Positions 7,633 through 11,697 of a stretch of DNA of 11,697 nt are shown piece by piece; position 1 is the stretch's first letter, and each line of letters begins with the position of its first letter. Position numbers and translations under genes: made by a program. Below the pieces are notes generated by a model, which was given only the letters and a program-made list of their open reading frames with translations, was not told the origin of the DNA and made no database searches. Where the stretch lies: assembly GCA_002402575.1 (NCBI GenBank), contig DHGD01000146.1, positions 933 to 12,629 of the forward strand, read 5' to 3'. Origin of the DNA: Syntrophomonas sp. UBA4807 (lineage in GTDB: Bacteria; Bacillota; Syntrophomonadia; Syntrophomonadales; Syntrophomonadaceae).

Positions 7633-7662
7633 GGGCACAACTATGAGAAAGGGGCCTCGAAT

Positions 7663-8250
7663 ATGGAAGCACGGCGAAAAATAAGCAAACGGGACTCAAT
7701 AATCGAGGCCGCTATCGAGGTGTTCTCCCAAAAGGGCTACCACAATACCCGCATGGAAGAGATCGCTATAGCGGCCGGGGCTGGCAAAGGCACCATATAT
7801 GAATATTTCTCCAGCAAAATGGAGCTTTTCCACGACATCCTGCTTACCGGCTGGCGCAAGATTGAGGAGGACATTTCCGTTGACGAAATGGCCTCCCGCC
7901 CGGTTGCGGAGCAGTTACTGCACATGCTCAGCGGACATCTGCGTTATTTCCAGCAAAATCGCCAGCTTACCAGGGTTACCATTTGTGAGGTAAAAACCAT
8001 CGACCAGGAATTGGTGGAGTGGGCCCTGCAAATGAAGGAGGAAAAAGAAAAACAAGTGTGCTCCATGATTGCTGCCGGCATTGAGCGGGGCGAATTGCGA
8101 CCCGACCTCGATATCGATATAGTCAGCCGCATGATATGCTCCCTTATTCCCTATTTCGCCAGCTATGTGGTGATGAATGACCTCGACCTGGACTCCTACC
8201 GCCTGGCCGACCAAATTAGCGCAGTCATACTAACCGGCATTAAGAAATAA
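7663..8250 (+). CDS. TetR/AcrR-family transcriptional regulator
   Basis: A 195-residue protein of normal length for the family. ATG at 7663 has AAAGGGG (7648-7654) 8 bases upstream. The N-terminal DNA-binding domain (about 8-55) is classical: IIEAAIEVFSQKGYHNTRME, then the helix-turn-helix with EIAIAAGAGKGTIYEYFSSK (33-52), then MELFHDIL. Residues of about 60-195 are the helical ligand-binding and dimerisation domain, which varies between members; its ligand cannot be read. It lies 73 bases after the RND gene with no obvious promoter of its own, so it is probably the last gene of the efflux operon. The palindrome at 3284-3299 ahead of that operon is the likely target, which would make it a repressor of the pump and of itself, released by a pump substrate. 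That circuit is inferred from layout. Confidence 0.93.
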   Translation: MEARRKISKRDSIIEAAIEVFSQKGYHNTRMEEIAIAAGAGKGTIYEYFSSKMELFHDILLTGWRKIEEDISVDEMASRPVAEQLLHMLSGHLRYFQQNRQLTRVTICEVKTIDQELVEWALQMKEEKEKQVCSMIAAGIERGELRPDLDIDIVSRMICSLIPYFASYVVMNDLDLDSYRLADQISAVILTGIKK

Positions 8251-8269
8251 CCCCATAATTGCCTACCTT

Positions 8270-8298
8270 TTGACTTGATTATGGTAATGTATTACTAT
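8270..8298 (+). promoter_or_regulatory. Probable promoter for the flavin-split-barrel gene
   Basis: TTGACT (8270-8275, 5/6 match) and TACTAT (8293-8298, 4/6 match) are 17 bases apart, about 37 bases before the TTG start at 8335. No terminator is visible between the tetR-type stop (8250) and this promoter, so some read-through from the efflux operon is possible. Confidence 0.55.
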
Positions 8299-8334
8299 GA
8301 TGCTAATTGATAGCCAAGCTAGGAGGTGGGGTAA

Positions 8335-8745
8335 TTGCAGAACGCTTTAGCAGAAAAAGCCCGCGAATTACTGAATGCCAACCTGATTTCCACCACTTTG
8401 AGTACAGTCGATTCCGAATACAATGTTAATGTTGCCGTGTTAACGGTCTTGGAAATGATAGGTGATGACCGCATCATTTGCGCGCGTTTCGGCGCCGACC
8501 GCACCTATGCCAATCTCAAAGAGACCCGCAAAGGGGTGTTTATGGTTCTGGTGACCGATGAACAGCAGCATACCAAGGACGGCATCCGGGTTTATGTGGA
8601 ATTGGAAGATGACACCGCAAGCGGGGAGTACTTCGAGTTACTTAAAGAAAAGCTAGCTGGGACCCCGTACAGTCAATTTCCGCTTAAGAATTGCCTGGTA
8701 TTTAAGATAACCGCTATAGCTCCGGTTTCGACCTTAAAGAAATAG
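8335..8745 (+). CDS. Small pyridoxamine 5'-phosphate oxidase-like (FMN-binding split barrel) protein
   Basis: A 136-residue protein starting with TTG, supported by a full AGGAGG (8321-8326) 8 bases upstream and no good ATG nearby. The sequence fits the pyridoxamine-phosphate-oxidase-like split-barrel superfamily. An N-terminal helix (ALAEKARELLNA) is followed by strands LISTTLSTVDSEYNVNVAVLTV (17-38), DRIICARFGADRTYANLKETRKGVFMVLV (45-73) and GIRVYVELEDDT (83-94), a helix (EYFELLKEKL), and a last strand NCLVFKITAIAPV (119-131). The 'A-R-F-G-A-D-R-T-Y-A-N-L-K-E-T-R-K-G' stretch is the usual place for contacts with the flavin phosphate. Small proteins of this kind bind FMN, F420 or haem, and their roles are often unknown. 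There is no evidence that this one makes pyridoxal phosphate. It is followed after 43 bases by the epimerase gene, with which it may be co-transcribed. Confidence 0.72.
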   Translation: MQNALAEKARELLNANLISTTLSTVDSEYNVNVAVLTVLEMIGDDRIICARFGADRTYANLKETRKGVFMVLVTDEQQHTKDGIRVYVELEDDTASGEYFELLKEKLAGTPYSQFPLKNCLVFKITAIAPVSTLKK

Positions 8746-8788
8746 CATATTTGAACTTATTATATAGAATCTACAGGGGGAATCATAA

Positions 8789-9922
8789 GTGTATTTAGGC
8801 AAAGTCATGGTTGTCTTTGGCACCCGCCCGGAGGCCATAAAAATGGCTCCGGTGGTCAAGGAATTACAAAAGGTAACGGATATAACCACGGTGGTGACGG
8901 TTACTGCCCAACACCGGGAGATGCTGGATCAGGTCTTGCGCCTGTTCGAAATCAAAGCCGATTACGACCTGAATCTGATGGAGACCCAGCAGGATTTATT
9001 CAGTATCACCACCGGGGCGTTAACCGGTTTGAAGGAAGTTTTAGAGAAGGAAAAGCCTGATCTGGTGATCGTGCACGGGGATACCACCACCACTCTGGCG
9101 GCATCACTAGCGGCCTTTTATATGCGCATCCCGGTGGCCCATGTGGAAGCCGGGCTGCGCACCCGCAACAAGTATTCGCCGTTTCCGGAGGAAATGAACC
9201 GCACTTTGACCGGCCGCCTCACCGAACTGCATTTTGCCCCTACTGATACCTCGCGCGAAAATCTTCTGGCTGAAGCCACCGCTGAATTTAAGATTTGGGT
9301 GACCGGCAACACAGTCATCGATGCATTGCTCAGCACCATTAAAAAGGATTACCAATTCGGTGAGGAATTTGCCGGTATAGATATGAGCCGGAGGCTGCTC
9401 CTGGTCACCACTCACCGCCGCGAAAACTGGGGTGAGCGTATGCGGGAGATATACCAGGCCTTGCTGGAACTGGTAGAGGAGTTTCCGGATATAGCGGTGG
9501 TGTTTCCGGTGCATAAAAACCCCATTGTGCGCAATGTGGCCGAAGAGATGTTGTCTGGCAAACCGCGCATTCATCTCCTTGAACCGCTCGATTATGAGCC
9601 GTTTGCCCATCTTATGAACGCTGCCTATCTGATCATCACTGATTCTGGCGGCCTTCAGGAAGAAGCCCCGGCTTTGGGCAAACCGGTGCTGGTCCTGCGC
9701 GACACCACTGAACGCCCCGAAGCCGTAACCGCCGGCACCGTTAAGCTGGTAGGCACCAATCGGCGCAGAATATATGAAGAGACTAAAAAATTGTTGTCCG
9801 ATCCACGTGAGTACGATAGGATGGCTCGGGCCATAAATCCCTATGGCGACGGCAAAGCGGCGCGCCGCATCGTGCGCGAACTGGTCAGTTTCTTGTATGT
9901 GCGCATCGGCGCGCAGGGCTGA
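8789..9922 (+). CDS. wecB: UDP-N-acetylglucosamine 2-epimerase, non-hydrolysing
   Basis: A 377-residue cytoplasmic enzyme (WecB/MnaA family) that interconverts UDP-GlcNAc and UDP-ManNAc. GTG at 8789 has GGGGG (8776-8780) 8 bases upstream. Family signatures are all present: FGTRPEAIKMAP (10-21), VIVHGDTTTT with Asp98, HVEAGLRT with Glu120, FPEEMNR with Glu134, TTHRREN with His209, PVHKNP (240-245) and TDSGGLQEEAPALGKPVLVLRDTTERPEA (284-312), which binds the UDP part. Length is normal and no kinase domain is fused, so it is not the hydrolysing GNE type. UDP-ManNAc is used in Gram-positive bacteria for the wall teichoic acid linkage unit and for capsule or secondary wall polysaccharides. The sugar-phosphate mutase next door fits a sugar-nucleotide supply role. 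In Bacillota the gene is also called mnaA. Confidence 0.96.
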   Translation: MYLGKVMVVFGTRPEAIKMAPVVKELQKVTDITTVVTVTAQHREMLDQVLRLFEIKADYDLNLMETQQDLFSITTGALTGLKEVLEKEKPDLVIVHGDTTTTLAASLAAFYMRIPVAHVEAGLRTRNKYSPFPEEMNRTLTGRLTELHFAPTDTSRENLLAEATAEFKIWVTGNTVIDALLSTIKKDYQFGEEFAGIDMSRRLLLVTTHRRENWGERMREIYQALLELVEEFPDIAVVFPVHKNPIVRNVAEEMLSGKPRIHLLEPLDYEPFAHLMNAAYLIITDSGGLQEEAPALGKPVLVLRDTTERPEAVTAGTVKLVGTNRRRIYEETKKLLSDPREYDRMARAINPYGDGKAARRIVRELVSFLYVRIGAQG

Positions 9923-9925
9923 TCG

Positions 9926-9969
9926 AAGGGCCGCCCCGACCAGCTGACAGTACCGCTGATAGCGGCCTT
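9926..9969 (+). other. Possible stem-loop region in the epimerase-mutase gap
   Basis: The 112-base gap holds two overlapping inverted repeats. AAGGGCCGC (9926-9934) can pair with GCGGCCTT (9962-9969) with one bulged G. CCGCT (9953-9957) can pair with AGCGG (9961-9965) around GAT. Both use the same 3' bases, so they are mutually exclusive. No T-run follows. It may be chance in GC-rich DNA, a weak terminator or a leader structure. Confidence 0.3.
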
Positions 9970-10034
9970 GAGGCGTGCAATCCGACTGGCCGGGGGAGGA
10001 AAAACTAATTCATGCCTTAATTTGGAGGAGAATG

Positions 10035-11459
10035 ATGACACCGATACATTTTGGAACCGATGGCTGGAGAGCAATCATCGCCCGGGATTTCACCTTTGCC
10101 AATTTGCGTATGGTGGCGCAGGCTATAGCCGCTCATATTAATAGTACCGCCGGCTTGCGCAAAAGCGTGGTCATAGGCTACGACAACCGCTTTATGTCGC
10201 CCGAATTCGCCCAGGAGTGCGCCCGGGTCCTGGCCGGCAACGGCATCAGGGTGCAACTCTTGAAAAATCCCGCTCCCACTCCACTGGTGGCCTTTGCAGT
10301 GCGCCATTTGGAGGCCCAGGGGGGCATAGTAATAACTGCCAGCCACAATCCCGCCCATTACAACGGAGTCAAGTTCATACCCGCTTATGCGGGGCCGGCT
10401 TTGCCGGATGTGACCGGGGCCATTGAGGCGGAGATACGTAGGGTGGCTGATAGCGGCAAGGTTTATGAAATCGACCTAAAAGAAGCCGCTCAACTGGAAC
10501 TTTTAGCTGAAATCGAATTGGAGAACGTTTACCTCAATCATCTCAACAAGCTGTTGCGCCTGGACTTTCTCAAAGGCAAGAGCCTCAAAGTGGTGGTTGA
10601 TCCTATGTACGGCTCGGGCATGGGTTTCCTGGAACATTATCTCGCCCAGCTGGGGGTGGAGGTAAAGTCGATTCACAGTCATCGCGACGTGCTGTTTGGC
10701 AACAGCACTCCGGAACCGGTGGAGCGGCATCTGGCTGATCTGCGCCGCGCGGTGGTGAGCTACAATGCCGATATAGGACTAGCCTTAGACGGAGACGCGG
10801 ACCGTTTTGGCATTATCGACCATGACGGCAGTTTTATAAATGGCAACCTGTTTATCTCCCTGCTCCTCGATCATCTGCTCAAGACCCGTACCGTGCGCGG
10901 ACCGGTAGTAAGGACCGTGGCCACCACTCACCTGCTGGACCGGATCGCCCGACTTAACGGCTTACAGGCCATTGAGACCCCGGTGGGATTTAAATATGTG
11001 AGCCAGGCGATGCGAGAGTACAACGGACTGTTGGGCGCTGAAGAAAGCGGAGGCTTGAGTATATGGGGGCATGTGCCGGAAAAGGACGGCATTCTGGCCT
11101 GTATGCTGGCAGTTGAGATGCTGGCCTACAGCGGAAAGCACTGTGACGCTCTTGCCGAAGATTTGTATCAGGAATACGGCAGGGTGGTAAACCGCCGCCA
11201 GGATATTCTATTTAACGTTGGACAGGAGATCCTGCTCAAAGAACGTTTATCAGTTTTTCGTCCCAAGACCATAGCCGGAATAAAAGTGGTCTCAATGGCG
11301 GCTCAAGACGAGATGAAATGGCTCCTGGCCGACGACAGCTGGATACTGGCGCGTTTCTCGGACACTGAGCCGGTGTTGCGTATCTATACAGAAAGTACTG
11401 ATTTGCAGAAATTGGGCGAAATCGAGCAGGAGCTCTGTGAGGTCCTGCAATTCTCTTAA
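10035..11459 (+). CDS. Phosphoglucomutase/phosphomannomutase family enzyme (alpha-D-phosphohexomutase)
   Basis: A 474-residue cytoplasmic enzyme that moves phosphate between C6 and C1 of a hexose. GGAGGAG (10024-10030) supports ATG at 10035, or the adjacent ATG at 10032 which is rather close; an upstream in-frame GTG at 9975 is unsupported. Four signatures appear in order: N-terminal HFGTDGWRAIIA (5-16); the phosphoserine loop TASHNPAHYNGVK (101-113) with catalytic Ser103; the metal loop DGDADRFG (252-259); the sugar-binding EESGGLS (336-342); and the phosphate-binding RFSDTEPVLRIYTES (440-454). All key residues are intact. The GTDGWRA opening, rather than GTDGVRG, argues against GlmM, so glucose- or mannose-phosphate is the likely substrate, but specificity cannot be fixed from sequence. 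With the epimerase upstream it suggests provision of sugar-1-phosphates for surface polysaccharide. Confidence 0.93.
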   Translation: MTPIHFGTDGWRAIIARDFTFANLRMVAQAIAAHINSTAGLRKSVVIGYDNRFMSPEFAQECARVLAGNGIRVQLLKNPAPTPLVAFAVRHLEAQGGIVITASHNPAHYNGVKFIPAYAGPALPDVTGAIEAEIRRVADSGKVYEIDLKEAAQLELLAEIELENVYLNHLNKLLRLDFLKGKSLKVVVDPMYGSGMGFLEHYLAQLGVEVKSIHSHRDVLFGNSTPEPVERHLADLRRAVVSYNADIGLALDGDADRFGIIDHDGSFINGNLFISLLLDHLLKTRTVRGPVVRTVATTHLLDRIARLNGLQAIETPVGFKYVSQAMREYNGLLGAEESGGLSIWGHVPEKDGILACMLAVEMLAYSGKHCDALAEDLYQEYGRVVNRRQDILFNVGQEILLKERLSVFRPKTIAGIKVVSMAAQDEMKWLLADDSWILARFSDTEPVLRIYTESTDLQKLGEIEQELCEVLQFS

Positions 11460-11465
11460 CAGGCA

Positions 11466-11493
11466 TTGCGTAAAGATCCCTTCGGCATACAAT
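11466..11493 (+). promoter_or_regulatory. Possible promoter for the DegS-like gene
   Basis: TACAAT (11488-11493, 5/6 match to the -10 box) is preceded at a 16-base spacing by TTGCGT (11466-11471), which keeps only the TTG of a -35. It lies between the mutase stop and the GGAGG ribosome site. Only the -10 is strong. Confidence 0.35.
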
Positions 11494-11521
11494 ATTACGA
11501 ACAGCGGTAGGGAGGAATTTA

Positions 11522-11697
11522 GTGAATAACGACGAAAGATCTATTTATAGTGAAAATTCAGGACTAAATCAATTCCAGCAACTTGATTCTATCCTGTTGC
11601 AAGTTATTAACACCATGGAGCAAGGCCGTGGTGATATTTTTGATATAGCTGAAGAAAGCCGCTACCAATGCACCCACCTGGAGGCGGAGCTAGAGCA
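11522..11697 (+). CDS. DegS-like sensor histidine kinase, N-terminal fragment
   Basis: An open frame begins with GTG at 11522, with GGAGG (11511-11515) 6 bases upstream, and runs off the right edge after 58 codons. The visible protein reads MNNDERSIYSENSG, then LDSILLQVINTMEQGRGDIF and DIAEESRYQCTHLEAELE. The pattern LDSIL...(V/F)I-x-T-(M/V)-E-x-(G/S)-(K/R)-x-(D/E)-(I/V)-F-x-I-(A/G)-E-(E/Q)-S-R-x-(Q/E)-x-x-x-L matches the start of Bacillus subtilis DegS as I recall it, where it leads into a cytoplasmic coiled-coil sensor domain. DegS phosphorylates the response regulator DegU. The kinase domains lie outside the window, so catalytic function is inferred from this N-terminal match alone. Confidence 0.72.
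   Translation, partial: MNNDERSIYSENSGLNQFQQLDSILLQVINTMEQGRGDIFDIAEESRYQCTHLEAELE

Noticed and set aside
7590..7662. Second copy of the TetR operator or a separate promoter before the regulator gene
   Set aside because: The inverted repeat here has a different sequence (GGGTAGGTAT arms), and no -35/-10 pair with suitable spacing was found.
9975..10037. Upstream GTG start for the phosphohexomutase
   Set aside because: The extra 20 residues do not fit the family start. The strong GGAGGAG at 10024-10030 points to ATG 10035.
10035..11459. Calling the phosphohexomutase GlmM
   Set aside because: GlmM starts with GTDGVRG-type sequence. This protein has GTDGWRA, as in phosphoglucomutase/phosphomannomutase enzymes.

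Overview
The window is a gene-dense stretch of bacterial chromosome with nine genes, all on the + strand: seven complete and one cut at each edge. No gap is longer than about 115 bases. Several features point to a Bacillota (Firmicutes) lineage of the clostridial, syntrophomonad or peptococcal kind: strong GGAGG ribosome sites, frequent GTG and TTG starts, a copper-amine-oxidase-type 'stalk' domain at the left edge, and the beginning of a DegS-like sensor kinase at the right edge. This placement is inferred from protein style only. I see no RNA genes, mobile elements or CRISPR arrays.

Left part (1-3212): the end of a stalk-domain secreted protein; a short TolC-family protein with its own promoter and a perfect-palindrome terminator; and a secreted S41 carboxyl-terminal processing peptidase with its own promoter and an unusual C-terminal extension.

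Middle (about 3248-8250): an efflux operon of membrane-fusion adaptor, RND transporter and TetR-family regulator. It is preceded by a promoter whose start region carries a 7-2-7 inverted repeat, which is probably the TetR operator. Adaptor and transporter overlap by 4 bases. The TolC-like protein nearby is the obvious third component, but it seems to lack the usual beta-barrel segments.

Right part (about 8270-11697): a promoter; a small flavin-split-barrel protein starting with TTG; a non-hydrolysing UDP-GlcNAc 2-epimerase; a phosphoglucomutase/phosphomannomutase-type enzyme; and the first 58 codons of a DegS-like sensor kinase. The epimerase and mutase fit supply of activated sugars for cell-wall or surface polysaccharide.

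Nothing here is clearly a new system. The most interesting points are the apparently barrel-less TolC-like protein beside an RND pump in a probable single-membrane lineage, the clean TetR operator, and the unassigned C-terminal domain of the S41 peptidase.
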